DNA from: an uncultured Anderseniella sp.
GTDB lineage: Bacteria; Pseudomonadota; Alphaproteobacteria; Rhizobiales; Aestuariivirgaceae
Reading direction: 5' to 3'
Assembly: GCA_947488295.1 (NCBI GenBank)
Contig: CANKYU010000002.1
Location: forward strand, 620,001 to 684,000
Length of the DNA: 64,000 nucleotides
This document shows positions 26,998 through 36,978 of the stretch, in pieces. The first letter of the stretch is position 1. Every line of letters begins with the position of its first letter. The notes under the pieces were generated by a model. It made no database searches and had not been told where the DNA came from. It worked only from the letters and a program-made list of their open reading frames with translations. The position numbers were made by a program, and so were the translations under genes.

Positions 26998-27829
26998 GTT
27001 CCACCAGCCTCCCGATTCCATAGACGTCGACAACCAGCAGCGCGGCACATATCGCAAACAACCAGTATGACATACCGACCCGGAAGGCGATGCACAGCAG
27101 TGCGATGTTCAGCACCTGGAAATTCATTTCATCTGCATAAAGGCCGGCGCCGAGCAGAAAGCTGACCTCGATGAACAGGAACCAAAGCGAGCGCAATCCG
27201 GCCAGCAGCAACAGCCCCACCACAACCTGCCAGACGACGATGAAGGTTCCCAGAAACCTGTGCCAGCCGCACGGGCTCTGCAGGGTTTGCGCAGAACAGA
27301 AAGACCGGAACATCTGTTCGGTGGTGCCGCCCTGGTGGCTCAGGTGGGCGATGTAAGTACCATCGATATATGTCCCCGCCATGATCTTCTGGGCCGCGGC
27401 GGCCAGCATGACAATGCCGAGAGTTATGCGCAGATAGTCTGCGTAGGTTTCGCGTTCCCACCACTTCGAGACACAAGCCGCCGCCGGTATCGTCCAGGCC
27501 GCCAACCAAGTGTGATTTGCAAGCGTGTCCCAGTCATTGACAACATGAAGCGCAAGAAACAGCGTGAATGCGACAAGGGCCAGGCGGCTGATCCGGACAA
27601 ACAAGACAGCCGGTACTGTTGCCAGCAGGCCGGCAACCGATAGCAGTTCCGATATGTTTGCCGACGTCCAGTCATTGGGCAGGCTGATGCCACTCTCAAG
27701 GCAAACCGAAAGCATGGCGGCGGCAAGCGCCAGACGCATGAAGCGGCCGGTTCCGGAGACTGCTGTTTCCTCTTCTGGCGGTATCAGGAGCGTTGAAAAA
27801 AACGCTGTCGCAGTTGATTGTTGCGTCAT
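26987..27829 (-). CDS. Multi-span membrane protein (HTTM/DoxX-like, uncertain)
   Basis: A 280-aa protein with about seven to eight hydrophobic segments. The pattern YLRITLGIVMLAAAAQKIMAG followed by a soluble loop and WQVVVGLLLLAGLRSLW recalls HTTM (vitamin K-dependent carboxylase-like) and DoxX-like proteins, but no catalytic motif can be claimed. The start at 27829 (MTQQSTATAFFS) is chosen over 27895, with AAGGG about 12 bp upstream; this is not firm. It overlaps its downstream partner by 11 bp. Confidence 0.65.
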   Translation of the reverse strand: MTQQSTATAFFSTLLIPPEEETAVSGTGRFMRLALAAAMLSVCLESGISLPNDWTSANISELLSVAGLLATVPAVLFVRISRLALVAFTLFLALHVVNDWDTLANHTWLAAWTIPAAACVSKWWERETYADYLRITLGIVMLAAAAQKIMAGTYIDGTYIAHLSHQGGTTEQMFRSFCSAQTLQSPCGWHRFLGTFIVVWQVVVGLLLLAGLRSLWFLFIEVSFLLGAGLYADEMNFQVLNIALLCIAFRVGMSYWLFAICAALLVVDVYGIGRLVEHVL

Positions 27830-27935
27830 GGAGTCGTTGCTGCCCTTCGCCCCCTGTTCGTCAGAATTGATAGCAAATGGAACTGTGATGCACAACGCAG
27901 GAGTTCTTCAGCCGTCAGTTACACGCATGACACCA

Positions 27936-29042
27936 TCAACCCACCCGCAACAGCTTGTAGCAGAGCAGCTTTGACAGGTTGAGCAGCAGTTTTGCCGCCA
28001 GTTGCGGCTCAGTTACAGCCAGCTTTTTCAGATTGCTCTCGCTCAGCGACAGGACACGGGTGTCATCGGTCGCCACATAGACATCCGCCGCGCGCGGGCT
28101 TTCCAGCAGAAACGCCATCTCGCCGACAATGTCACCGCTGCTGCACACATCCACAACGCGGTCACCGGTGCGCACTTCCAGTGTGCCGGACAGGACGGCA
28201 AACATGTTCTGGGCCACATTGCCGGCCTTGATGAGATGATCGCCGGCCTTGCACTTGATGGCATTGCTCTTGGACAGGCAGCGCTGGCATTCGTCCTCGG
28301 TCAGACCGTCAAACAGATGGGTCGGGTTTTCTGCCAGCCGGATAGCCTGATCGATTTCGAACTGATACTCACTTTTCGGCGTCAGTGCCTGGCTGATCAC
28401 CACCTGTCCGCAGGACAATAAGTCCGGCAGGCAGGCGGGCACCTTTGCAGCCTCACCATAGTCCTGCAACAGGCTCATGAACGGCGACTTCACCTGTCTC
28501 ATGTAGGCGATGTCCTCCGGCACCATGACGAGCGGCACGAGGTAACCGGTTTCGGTACTGTTGACGTTCCTCTCTGCATAAGTGCGAAACCCCATACCCA
28601 GATAGAGATTGAGCAGATGCGGCTCGCAATCACCGAATATCAGTTGAATGCGGTGCTCGTTGACGAAGTTCAGATAGGTCTGGAACAGCCGGAAAATCAG
28701 GTCGGTGCCACGCTGGCTCGGCGCGATCATAAAACGCTCGCCGACAATCATCTGTTCGCACGGGATCTCATCAAGAAACCGCGCCAGGTCATACTGCTTG
28801 ATCTGGCGGTCGCACAAGGGCGCATCGCCACCCCAGTTATGCCGCATGGTGGCAACAATCTGCTCTCCATCGGTGGCGTAATACAGCCTGGCGGTTTCGT
28901 CTTCGGGTTCCGAGAAGGTGCGCTGGTCATGGTCGGCGACCGAGCGGTATCTGCCCATCTCCTCGACATAGATGTCATAGCGGAAGCGATACACGTCGTG
29001 ACGCTGTTGCGGGGTGACGGCTTCGTGAATGGTCGGTTGCAT
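27936..29042 (-). CDS. FeeM-like N-acyltransferase fused to a cyclic-nucleotide-binding domain
   Basis: A 368-aa protein. Residues about 1-190 belong to the GNAT-like acyltransferase group of FeeM/N-acyl amino acid synthases and autoinducer synthases (YRFRYDIYVEEMGRY, DHDQRTFSEPEDE, VGERFMIAPSQRGTDLIFRLF). Residues about 250-360 are a Crp-type cNMP-binding domain (GNVAQNMFAVLSGTLEVR, GDIVGEMAFLLESPRAADV). It has no helix-turn-helix. The ATG at 29042 is used because AAGGAC lies about 10 bp upstream; the frame runs to 29156. Acyltransfer regulated by a cyclic nucleotide is the natural reading, but the product (N-acyl amino acid or lipid) is unknown. Confidence 0.8.
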   Translation of the reverse strand: MQPTIHEAVTPQQRHDVYRFRYDIYVEEMGRYRSVADHDQRTFSEPEDETARLYYATDGEQIVATMRHNWGGDAPLCDRQIKQYDLARFLDEIPCEQMIVGERFMIAPSQRGTDLIFRLFQTYLNFVNEHRIQLIFGDCEPHLLNLYLGMGFRTYAERNVNSTETGYLVPLVMVPEDIAYMRQVKSPFMSLLQDYGEAAKVPACLPDLLSCGQVVISQALTPKSEYQFEIDQAIRLAENPTHLFDGLTEDECQRCLSKSNAIKCKAGDHLIKAGNVAQNMFAVLSGTLEVRTGDRVVDVCSSGDIVGEMAFLLESPRAADVYVATDDTRVLSLSESNLKKLAVTEPQLAAKLLLNLSKLLCYKLLRVG

Positions 29043-29253
29043 GCCGGGGAAGTCCTTGTCAGGCGCTTTGCTGTTGGGGAAATTTTCTGAATTGAACGCA
29101 CATCCTGCTAGCAGTCTGCTGGCGTCCATGATGTGATGAGTTGCACAAGCTTGCAAATCGCATTTTGAACGATGCAGTTGAGGGGCGGATGACTGACAAG
29201 TTTACAATACTGGCCCTACTTCACAATATCCAGGAAGACCGGGGTACGTTTCC

Positions 29254-30114
29254 ATGAGCAGTCTTGTCATTCGGGCGGCCAGCATGTGTGAGTTTGCAAC
29301 AGCGGTAGAGTGGGCCGCGCGGGAAGGATGGAACCCGGGCTGCGATGATCTGCAGGCATTTCACCAGACGGACCCCGATGGCTGCCTGATGGGGTGGATT
29401 GACGACCTGCCGGTTTCGTCAATTTCGGTGATCCGGTACGGCCGCAGCTTCGGGTTCCTGGGATTCTACATTGTCCACCCCGACCACCGGGGCACAGGGG
29501 CCGGCATCGCAACCTGGAACGCCGGGATGGCTCGCCTGGAAGGCCGGACAGTGGGACTGGACGGTGTGCCGGATCAATTGCAGAATTACGCGCGCAGTGG
29601 ATTTGACTATGCGGGCCGGAACATCCGGTTCACCGGTTTGGCAAACGCTGCCGTGTCTGCACACGACGGACTGGATGTGCGCGACTGCCGCGTATCGGAC
29701 ATGGCGGATGTCATGGCCTACGACAAGCCGTTCTTCGCTGCGCCACGAGATCAGTTCATTCGGCCATGGATTGATCCGGAGATGTGTTCAACGCGGCGAA
29801 CCAAGCTGGCTCTGAAAGATCATCAGGTGGCAGGTTACGGTACAGTGCGCGAATGTCGATCAGGATACAAAATAGGTCCGCTATTTTGTGATGACGCCCA
29901 TATCGCCAATGCACTTTTTTCAAGCCTTTGCGCTGAACTGCCCGAGGGCGCGCAGGTGTCTCTTGACGTGCCGGAGGACAACAGTCAGGCGGTAAACCTG
30001 GCTCGGATCAACACTCTTGCACCGGCATTCGAAACTGCACGCATGTATCGCGGCGGCGCACCCGACTTGCCTGTCGACAGGACTTTCGGCATCACAACAT
30101 TCGAGCTTGGATAG
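29254..30114 (+). CDS. GNAT family N-acetyltransferase with C-terminal extension
   Basis: A 286-aa protein. The N-terminal half is a GNAT domain with an acetyl-CoA loop (FYIVHPDHRGTGAGIATWN, Arg-Gly-x-Gly pattern), followed by a second acetyltransferase-like half (about 150-286) of the Acetyltransf_18/YitH type. It is divergent from the FeeM-like gene (start-to-start gap of about 210 bp). The substrate is unknown. Two acyltransferases back to back could share a pathway, but nothing in the sequence proves it. Confidence 0.85.
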   Translation: MSSLVIRAASMCEFATAVEWAAREGWNPGCDDLQAFHQTDPDGCLMGWIDDLPVSSISVIRYGRSFGFLGFYIVHPDHRGTGAGIATWNAGMARLEGRTVGLDGVPDQLQNYARSGFDYAGRNIRFTGLANAAVSAHDGLDVRDCRVSDMADVMAYDKPFFAAPRDQFIRPWIDPEMCSTRRTKLALKDHQVAGYGTVRECRSGYKIGPLFCDDAHIANALFSSLCAELPEGAQVSLDVPEDNSQAVNLARINTLAPAFETARMYRGGAPDLPVDRTFGITTFELG

Positions 30115-30207
30115 TTCGGCAACCGGGTTTCCGGGACCTGGCGATGCAGTCGCGTGAGCCGGTTACGGCAGGCCGGACATGACAGCCATAGGGGCAGAGA
30201 CAGCATG

Positions 30208-31836
30208 TCAGTTTGCAGAAAACGCGTCTCGTCCCGGCGCTGCATCGAGCAGCAGCTTTGTGTAAGGATGCGCAGGCTTGGCGTAGACGCTGGCTGTCAA
30301 ACCCTGTTCGACAACTTCGCCCTGCTGCATGACCATGATCCGGTCGCAGATCTGCGCCGCCACGCGCAGATCGTGGGTGATAAACAGCATGGCCAGGTCA
30401 AAGCGCTTGCGCACATCATCGAGCAGTTTCAGAACCTGGGCCTGGACCGACACGTCAAGCGCGGACACCGCTTCATCGGCAATCAGCACCTTCGGCTCCA
30501 TGGCAAGCGCTCGGGCAATGCAGATGCGCTGGCGCTGGCCACCGGAGAACTGATGCGGGAACCGGTCCAGCGCGTGCGGCGACAGTCCGACGATCTCCAT
30601 CAGATCACGGGCGCGTTCCAATGCTTCTTCATGCGAGGTGCCAAAATTCATCGGACCCTCGACAATCGACTGGCCGACGGTGCGGCGCGGGTTCAGTGAC
30701 CGGTACGGGTCCTGGAACACCACCTGCACATTGCGCCGATAGGAGCGCAACTCCGACTGGGACATCTCTGCAATATTGTTGCCGTCGATCAGCACCTCGC
30801 CGCTTGTCGGATCGATCAGCCTTACGATACAACGTGCCACGGTTGATTTGCCGGACCCGGATTCACCGACCACGCCCAGGGTTTCGCCGCGCCGCACTTC
30901 CAGTTCCACCTGCTTGGCCGCGTGCACCACGCGACCGCCGCCGAACCAGCCCAGCGCGCCGTAAATCTTTTCAAGCCCCTTCGTCGCCAGGATCGGTTCG
31001 CCTGCGGTGATGGCTTTTCGCTTCGGCGGCGTCAGGCTTGGAACCGACGCGATCAGCATTTTCGTGTAGGGCTCGCGAGGTTTGTTGAGCACCTGGCTCG
31101 CAGTTCCCTGCTCAACCACCTTGCCGTTCTGCATGACCACGACCCGGTCGGCGATTTCGGCAACCACGCCGAAATCATGGGTGATGAACATGACACCGGT
31201 ACCATGGCGTTTCTGGATGTCCTTTATCAGGTCGAGAATCTGCGCCTGTGTCGTCACATCAAGCGCCGTGGTCGGTTCATCGGCAATCAGCAGTGCCGGC
31301 TCCAGCGCCAGCGCCATGGCGATCATGATGCGCTGGCGCTGGCCGCCGGACAGTTGATGCGGGTAGCTGTCGATCATCTGGTTCACATCCGGCAGACCGA
31401 CATCGTTCATCACCTCGATGATGCGCTCGCGGCGTTGAGACGTCGACATGGAAGTGTGGATTTCCAGCATTTCCCCGATCTGGTCGCCAACCTGCATGAC
31501 CGGGTTGAGCGCGGTCATCGGCTCCTGGAAGATCATCGCCATCTTCACACCGCGCAATTCTCGCAGTTCGACCTCGGACTTCTGCAGCAGGTCTTCTCCC
31601 TGCAGCATAACCTCGCCGGCCACCGGGGTCAGGTCCTTGCGCGGGATCAGCCCCATGACGGTTTGCGCGCTGACCGATTTGCCGGACCCGGATTCGCCGA
31701 CAACACAGACGATTTCACCCTGACCAACGGTCAGCGATATATCCTCGATGGCAAACTCCCGGTCGGCGCCTTCCGGCAAGGTGACCGACAGGCCGCGTAT
31801 ATCCAGAACAGGTTGTGAAGACTTGTCGCGCGCCAT
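30208..31836 (-). CDS. Dipeptide/oligopeptide ABC transporter ATP-binding protein, fused DppD-DppF type
   Basis: A 542-aa protein with two ABC domains in one chain. Each has a Walker A (GESGSGKS, at about residues 49 and 328) and a signature motif ([12 protein letters not shown] and [12 protein letters not shown]), with Walker [13 protein letters not shown] and [12 protein letters not shown]. This fused arrangement is found in GsiA and related peptide/nickel importers. It is the last gene of the Dpp operon and overlaps the preceding permease gene by 1 bp. It energises import of a peptide-like solute brought in by the binding protein at 33765-35351. Confidence 0.94.
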   Translation of the reverse strand: MARDKSSQPVLDIRGLSVTLPEGADREFAIEDISLTVGQGEIVCVVGESGSGKSVSAQTVMGLIPRKDLTPVAGEVMLQGEDLLQKSEVELRELRGVKMAMIFQEPMTALNPVMQVGDQIGEMLEIHTSMSTSQRRERIIEVMNDVGLPDVNQMIDSYPHQLSGGQRQRIMIAMALALEPALLIADEPTTALDVTTQAQILDLIKDIQKRHGTGVMFITHDFGVVAEIADRVVVMQNGKVVEQGTASQVLNKPREPYTKMLIASVPSLTPPKRKAITAGEPILATKGLEKIYGALGWFGGGRVVHAAKQVELEVRRGETLGVVGESGSGKSTVARCIVRLIDPTSGEVLIDGNNIAEMSQSELRSYRRNVQVVFQDPYRSLNPRRTVGQSIVEGPMNFGTSHEEALERARDLMEIVGLSPHALDRFPHQFSGGQRQRICIARALAMEPKVLIADEAVSALDVSVQAQVLKLLDDVRKRFDLAMLFITHDLRVAAQICDRIMVMQQGEVVEQGLTASVYAKPAHPYTKLLLDAAPGRDAFSAN

Positions 31837-32732
31837 TACATCTTCCTCGCAATGCGTGGATCAAGCGTATCGCGCAGGCCATCGCCAACCGTGTTGACTG
31901 CAAGCACTGTCAGCGCCAGGGCAATGCCGGGGAAGAAGATGATCCACGGCGACAGCTGGAAATACGTCCGGCCTTCCGACATGATATTACCCCAGCTTGG
32001 AATTTCAGGCGGGATGCCCGCACCCAGGAAACCCAGTATGGATTCCGTCAGCATGGCTGAACCACAGATATAGGTCGCCTGCACAATCAGCGGCGCAATG
32101 GTGTTGGGCAGGATGTGGCGCACCAGTATCAGATGCGTCCGGGTGCCGGCTGCGATGGCTGCTTCGACATAAGGCTCTTCGCGCACGGTCAGCACCACCG
32201 AGCGCACCAGCCGCACCACTCTGGGGATTTCGGGAATGACAATGGCGATGATGACGGTGAACAAGGTGGCGCCGGACAGGGAGATCAGGGCAATCGCCAG
32301 CAGGATGCCGGGTATCGCCATCAGCCCGTCCATCACCCGCATGATGATGGCATCGAGCCAGCGGATGTATCCGGACAACAGACCCGTCACCAGGCCAAGA
32401 ACGACGGCAACGATGGCAACCGCAAGGCCGACCACCAGCGAAACGCGTGCCCCGTAGATGACGCGGGAATACACATTGCGTCCGAGATAATCGGTACCGA
32501 ACCAGAACTCTGCCGATGGTACCTTGAGGCGGTCAATCGGATGAATAGCCACCGGATCGGCTGTCAGGAACGGACCGAACACCGCGACCAGCACCATGAT
32601 CCCCAGCAGCAGTCCGCCCCAGAAAACCGACGGATGCTTCCACATCAGTGCGGCCAGGGACGCATCCTTGCGCGAGGTGAGCGTGGCCTCCGCAGAGGTC
32701 GTGAAATCAACCTTGTCCGATTGCGCGCTCAT
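31836..32732 (-). CDS. ABC transporter permease (DppC family)
   Basis: A 298-aa inner-membrane protein with about six helices, an N-terminal cytoplasmic tail, and the permease EAA-like loop (VREEPYVEAAIAAGTRTHLILVRH). The N-terminal OppC-type segment WKHPSVFWGGLLLGIMVL is present. It overlaps both neighbours by 1 bp, which implies coupled translation with DppB and the ATPase. Confidence 0.92.
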   Translation of the reverse strand: MSAQSDKVDFTTSAEATLTSRKDASLAALMWKHPSVFWGGLLLGIMVLVAVFGPFLTADPVAIHPIDRLKVPSAEFWFGTDYLGRNVYSRVIYGARVSLVVGLAVAIVAVVLGLVTGLLSGYIRWLDAIIMRVMDGLMAIPGILLAIALISLSGATLFTVIIAIVIPEIPRVVRLVRSVVLTVREEPYVEAAIAAGTRTHLILVRHILPNTIAPLIVQATYICGSAMLTESILGFLGAGIPPEIPSWGNIMSEGRTYFQLSPWIIFFPGIALALTVLAVNTVGDGLRDTLDPRIARKM

Positions 32733-33676
32733 CAGTATTTGATCCTCGGGTCAAACAGGGTGTAACTCAGATCAATCAGCAGGTTGATTACGATGTAGAC
32801 GAAACTGAACAGCAGAATGAGCCCCTGTATGATTGGATAATCGCGTTTCAGAACCGCATCCAGCACCAGTCTGCCGAGGCCAGGAATGTTGTAAACGCTT
32901 TCCGTGACCACCACGCCGCCGATAAGCAGTGCGATACCCAGGCCGATGACAGTGACGATGGGCACGGCGGCATTGCGGACCGCATGCTTCATCAGCACCT
33001 TGAACTCGCTTTGCCCTTTGGCACGTGCGGTGCGCACATAATCTTCCTGCAACACTTCCATGACCGAGGCCCGGGTCATGCGCGCAATCAGCGCAATGAA
33101 GATGACCGACAAGGTGATGGTGGGCAGGATGATGTGCCGGAAGAACGGAATGACACCGTCTGTGAACATCGACTTGTAGCCCTGCACCGGCAGCCATCTG
33201 AGCTGGATCGACACGATGTAGATCAGAATGTAGCCGAGCACGAAAACCGGCACTGAGAATCCGGCCACTGAAAACAGCATCACGGCCCTGTCGATCAGGC
33301 TGCCCTGTTTCCAGGCCGCCAGCGTTCCGAGCGGAACTGCAACGACGATGGTGAATATGATGGTGGTCAGCGTGAGCATGATGGTCGGCTCAAGCCGCTG
33401 GGCGATCAGTGTGGTCACCGGCAGGTTGGTGAAAATGGAAATCCCCAGGTCGCCTTGGACAAGCTGGCCGATCCACTTGGTAAACTGCACGACGATGGGA
33501 TCATTGAGCCCGAGGTTTTCCCGGATCCGGAGGATATCCTCGGTGGTGGCATAATCGCCGGCAATCACGGCAGCCGGGTCACCGGGAGACAGGCGCAGCA
33601 TCAGGAAAACAAACAGCGCCACCACACCCATGACAGGTATTGTCGCCAGAATTCGCTTGAGAATGTAGAAAACCAC
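32732..33676 (-). CDS. ABC transporter permease (DppB family)
   Basis: A 314-aa inner-membrane protein of the DppB type (YILKRILATIPVMGVVALFV start, LSPGDPAAVIAGDYATTEDI, and the EAA loop LQEDYVRTARAKGQSEF). The GTG at 33676 is preferred because GGAG lies 6 bp upstream; the longer frame to 33718 runs into the hairpin upstream. It forms the channel with the DppC-like subunit. Confidence 0.92.
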   Translation of the reverse strand: MVFYILKRILATIPVMGVVALFVFLMLRLSPGDPAAVIAGDYATTEDILRIRENLGLNDPIVVQFTKWIGQLVQGDLGISIFTNLPVTTLIAQRLEPTIMLTLTTIIFTIVVAVPLGTLAAWKQGSLIDRAVMLFSVAGFSVPVFVLGYILIYIVSIQLRWLPVQGYKSMFTDGVIPFFRHIILPTITLSVIFIALIARMTRASVMEVLQEDYVRTARAKGQSEFKVLMKHAVRNAAVPIVTVIGLGIALLIGGVVVTESVYNIPGLGRLVLDAVLKRDYPIIQGLILLFSFVYIVINLLIDLSYTLFDPRIKY

Positions 33677-33711
33677 AAGCCGCTCCGTTCCCGATTGAAA
33701 AAGGTAAGAGT

Positions 33712-33747
33712 GAAGCACGGCGGTGATGGTACATCCCGCCGTGCTTC
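33712..33747 (-). other. Intercistronic hairpin between binding-protein and permease genes
   Basis: GAAGCACGGCGG (33712-33723) pairs with CCGCCGTGCTTC (33736-33747) over 12 bp, with a 12-nt loop. No U-tract follows in the direction of transcription. It lies 17 bp after the end of the binding-protein gene and probably protects its transcript from decay. Confidence 0.75.
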
Positions 33748-33764
33748 AAGTCATGTGAGCAGAC

Positions 33765-35351
33765 TTATTCGTCGACCGACATGTTCCAGAAGAACTGGAC
33801 CGGCGACTTGATCAGGCCCTTGACGTTGTTGCGATAGGCAACCGGCACAAAGAACTGTCCGAGATGACCGGAAGCACCGATAGCCCACAGACGCTCCTGC
33901 ACTTTTTCGGCAGAGGCCTTCTTTTCTTCAGCCGTGGTGGCCTTGGCATAGGCAGAGCGCGCTGCTTCAAGGTCAGCGTCCTTCGGCCAACCGAACCAGC
34001 CCTTTTCAGGATCGCCGGAAAACGCGATGGCCATGGGATCGATCACGTCGGCGCCGATCCACCAGGTGTGGAAAATATTCCAGCCGCCGTCGGCAACCGG
34101 GTCACGCTTGGCGCGCCTGGAAGTAAGCGTCGACCAGTCCATGGCTTGCACGTCAACCTTCATGCCGATATTGCGCAGTTTTTCGGCCGTGATCAGCGAG
34201 AACGCCGACAGCAGCGGAATGTCTGTCGGCTGCATGATGACAACCGGTGTGCCGTCATAGTTGGCGGCAGCCAGCGCTTCCTTGGCCTTTTCGAGATCAC
34301 CGGTCTTCATAACATCGGAACCGGTCTCGTTCTGCAGTGGGGTGCCGCACGGGAACACCGAATAGCACGTCTTCCAGAACTTCTGGTCGCCCACGGCTCC
34401 CTGCATGTAGTCGTCCTGCTTCATGGCCATGATTGCGGCCCGGCGAACATCTGCATTGTCGAACGGCGGCAACAGGTGGTTGAAGCGCGAAAAGCCGATA
34501 TTGCCGAGCGGATCATTGATCTCGACGGTAATGTCGGAATTGGCCTCGAGCAGCGGCATCAGGTCATTGGCAGGCGATTCAAAATAATCCACTTCACCAT
34601 TGATCAGCGCATTCATCGCCGTGGTCTGGTCGGGGAAATAGGTCCACTCGACACGATCCACCTTGGCGATCTTGCCACCGGATGCTGCATCTGGCGCTTC
34701 AGAGCGCGGTTTGTAATCGGCAAATTTCTTGTAGACGACCTTTGAACCGGGCACCCACTCTTCCTTGACGAAGACAAACGGACCGGAGCCGGTATAGTCT
34801 TCGATCTGCTTGAACGGGTCGGTTTCCGCCACCCGCTTGGGCATGATGAACGGCACGTTGGATGAAATCTTGCCGATGGATTCCAGCACCAGGCCATATG
34901 GATCCTTGAGCTTGAACTGGAAGGTGGAGGCATCTACCGCCACCATTTCGCCCATGGCGCCCATGAGCTGCTGGCCCATGCCGTCACGCGCTCCCCAGCG
35001 CTTCAGCGAGGCAATGACATCATCAGATGTCACATCTGCGCCGTCATGGAACTTCAGGCCGTCACGCAGCTTGAAAGTCCAGGTCAGCTTGTCGTCCGAC
35101 ACTTCATAGGTATCGACCATCTGCGGTTGCGGCACGAATTCCTCGTTCATCGCAAACAGCGTGTCATAGATGAGGTAACCGTGATTTCGCGAAATGTAGG
35201 CCGTGGTCCAGATCGGATCCAGGTTCTTCAGATCCGCGTGCGGGATCACTCTCAGTACACTTTCCGCCTGTGCAGGCAGGGCAGGTCCGGCGACTACAGA
35301 TGCAAACACAGCTGCGGCTGCCAAAACGTGGCGTCTTGTCCAGCGTAACAT
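33765..35351 (-). CDS. ABC transporter substrate-binding protein (SBP_bac_5/DppA family)
   Basis: A 528-aa periplasmic protein with a signal peptide (RRHVLAAAAVFASVVAG, cleavage near AQA-ESV). Family blocks include LRVIPHADLKNLDPIWTTA and YEVSDDKLTWTFKLRDGLKF with FHDG following. It is divergent from an amidase gene, with a 203-bp gap. The downstream ABC genes, the amidase and the M81 peptidase suggest capture of a peptide or amide, but the ligand cannot be read from the sequence. Confidence 0.93.
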   Translation of the reverse strand: MLRWTRRHVLAAAAVFASVVAGPALPAQAESVLRVIPHADLKNLDPIWTTAYISRNHGYLIYDTLFAMNEEFVPQPQMVDTYEVSDDKLTWTFKLRDGLKFHDGADVTSDDVIASLKRWGARDGMGQQLMGAMGEMVAVDASTFQFKLKDPYGLVLESIGKISSNVPFIMPKRVAETDPFKQIEDYTGSGPFVFVKEEWVPGSKVVYKKFADYKPRSEAPDAASGGKIAKVDRVEWTYFPDQTTAMNALINGEVDYFESPANDLMPLLEANSDITVEINDPLGNIGFSRFNHLLPPFDNADVRRAAIMAMKQDDYMQGAVGDQKFWKTCYSVFPCGTPLQNETGSDVMKTGDLEKAKEALAAANYDGTPVVIMQPTDIPLLSAFSLITAEKLRNIGMKVDVQAMDWSTLTSRRAKRDPVADGGWNIFHTWWIGADVIDPMAIAFSGDPEKGWFGWPKDADLEAARSAYAKATTAEEKKASAEKVQERLWAIGASGHLGQFFVPVAYRNNVKGLIKSPVQFFWNMSVDE

Positions 35352-35554
35352 TATTCTTACCTCCTCATTAGACTGACGGTCTTCAGCACGTTGGCTGCAG
35401 ACTTGGATCGAAGTCTAGTCTGTCTGGGGGGAAGGGAGTCAACGCCTGATCTCCATATTCTTTCAAACGGATGCATGGCTGCCATGCTCTTGTGCAACTG
35501 CCTGCACTTGTTGTTGAATTTCGCGCCGGTTTGTATTCAGCAAGGAGTATGTGC

Positions 35555-36973
35555 ATGTCCGAAACCCCGCTTTGGCAACTGAGTGCCTGTGATCTTGCAG
35601 TCAAGATTGCTGCAGGTGAAGTGTCATCCAGCGATGCGGTGACGCAGACGGTTGAACGCATGCGCGCCGTCAATCCGAAGCTGAATGCGGTCGTTGACGA
35701 TCTTGGCGACGAAGCGATTGCCGAAGCCAGGGCGCACGACGAAAAACTGGCGACGTCCGGTGCGATCGGGCCGCTGCATGGTGTTCCGGTCACCATAAAG
35801 GAGAACATCGACCAGACCGGCCGCGCGACACCGAACGGTGTCAAAGCCTACAAGGACATCATTGCTCCGGATGACTCACCTGTGGTGCGCAATTTCAGGA
35901 AGGCCGGCGCCATCGTCATCGGGCGCACCAACACGCCTGAATTCTCGTTCCGCGCCACCACGTCCAACGAACTGCATGGCCGCACGTTCTCGCCATGGAA
36001 TGACTGGGCCTCGTCGGGCGGTTCATCGGGCGGCGCGTCATCGGCGGTCATGGCCGGCATGGGACCGATTGCACACGGCAATGATATTGGCGGCTCACTT
36101 CGCTATCCCGCGGCTGCAACAGGGTCGGCGACGGTAAAACCCGGTCTTGGCCGGGTGCCGGCCTGGAACCCGTCGCAGACGGCTGAACGCGGCCTGCTGG
36201 CCCAGATCATGTCGGTGCAGGGCGTCATTGCCCGCGAAATAAAGGACGTCAGGGCCGGCATGCGCGCTTTGGTGGCGTATGATCCGCATGATCCCTGGAT
36301 GGTGCCGATGCCGTTCGACGGCCCGGCACTGGACGGCAAGCCGAAAGTGGCTTTCACCAAGAACATGTACGAGTTTGATCTGCACCCGGCAGTGGAAAAG
36401 GCACTGGACACTGCCCGCGACTGCCTGAGCGATGCCGGATATGAGGTGGTGGAGGCCGACATGCCGGAATTGCGCGAATGTGCTCGAGACGGCGCCCGAT
36501 CGCTGTTCGGCGAGGTCAAGGCCCTGCTGGGTGACGAGATCATCAAGCAGGGTTCCGACACCCTGAAAAAGATCTTTGCCGACTATTATGAGATGTTCAC
36601 CCCCCATGAAGGCAAAGACCTGCTGCTGGCCATGGCCAGGCGCAACTACTATCACCGCCAGTTCAACCTGATGTTCCAGGATTATCCGTTAGTGCTGACC
36701 CCGTTCCTGCCCAAGCCGACCTATGAATGGGACCGCGATGCGCAAGGTCTGGAAGGCGTCAGGGAGACACTTGAAGCCGGTATCTACTCGATTGCGTTCA
36801 ACTATACCGGCCTGCCGGCGGGCAACATCGCCGCCAACTATAATGACGGCTTGCCGGTCGGTGTGCAGATCGTCGGCCCGCGCTTCCGCGAAGACCTGAT
36901 CCTTGATGCGTGCGAGGAAATAGAATCCCGCGTCGGTGTCATGGCGAAACACCTGTTTGCACGCGAAGGATGA
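35555..36973 (+). CDS. Amidase signature family protein
   Basis: A 472-aa amidase. The catalytic Ser-cisSer-Lys triad is visible: Lys82 (VTIKENID), Ser157/158 in GGSSGG, and nucleophile Ser181 in NDIGGSLRYPA. The ATG at 35555 follows AAGGAG (35542-35547) by 7 bp. It would hydrolyse a carboxamide to a carboxylate and ammonia. It is 5 bp from the M81 peptidase gene and divergent from a peptide-type ABC importer, so it probably acts on the imported compound. No signal peptide is seen. Confidence 0.92.
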   Translation: MSETPLWQLSACDLAVKIAAGEVSSSDAVTQTVERMRAVNPKLNAVVDDLGDEAIAEARAHDEKLATSGAIGPLHGVPVTIKENIDQTGRATPNGVKAYKDIIAPDDSPVVRNFRKAGAIVIGRTNTPEFSFRATTSNELHGRTFSPWNDWASSGGSSGGASSAVMAGMGPIAHGNDIGGSLRYPAAATGSATVKPGLGRVPAWNPSQTAERGLLAQIMSVQGVIAREIKDVRAGMRALVAYDPHDPWMVPMPFDGPALDGKPKVAFTKNMYEFDLHPAVEKALDTARDCLSDAGYEVVEADMPELRECARDGARSLFGEVKALLGDEIIKQGSDTLKKIFADYYEMFTPHEGKDLLLAMARRNYYHRQFNLMFQDYPLVLTPFLPKPTYEWDRDAQGLEGVRETLEAGIYSIAFNYTGLPAGNIAANYNDGLPVGVQIVGPRFREDLILDACEEIESRVGVMAKHLFAREG

Positions 36974-36978
36974 TCTGA

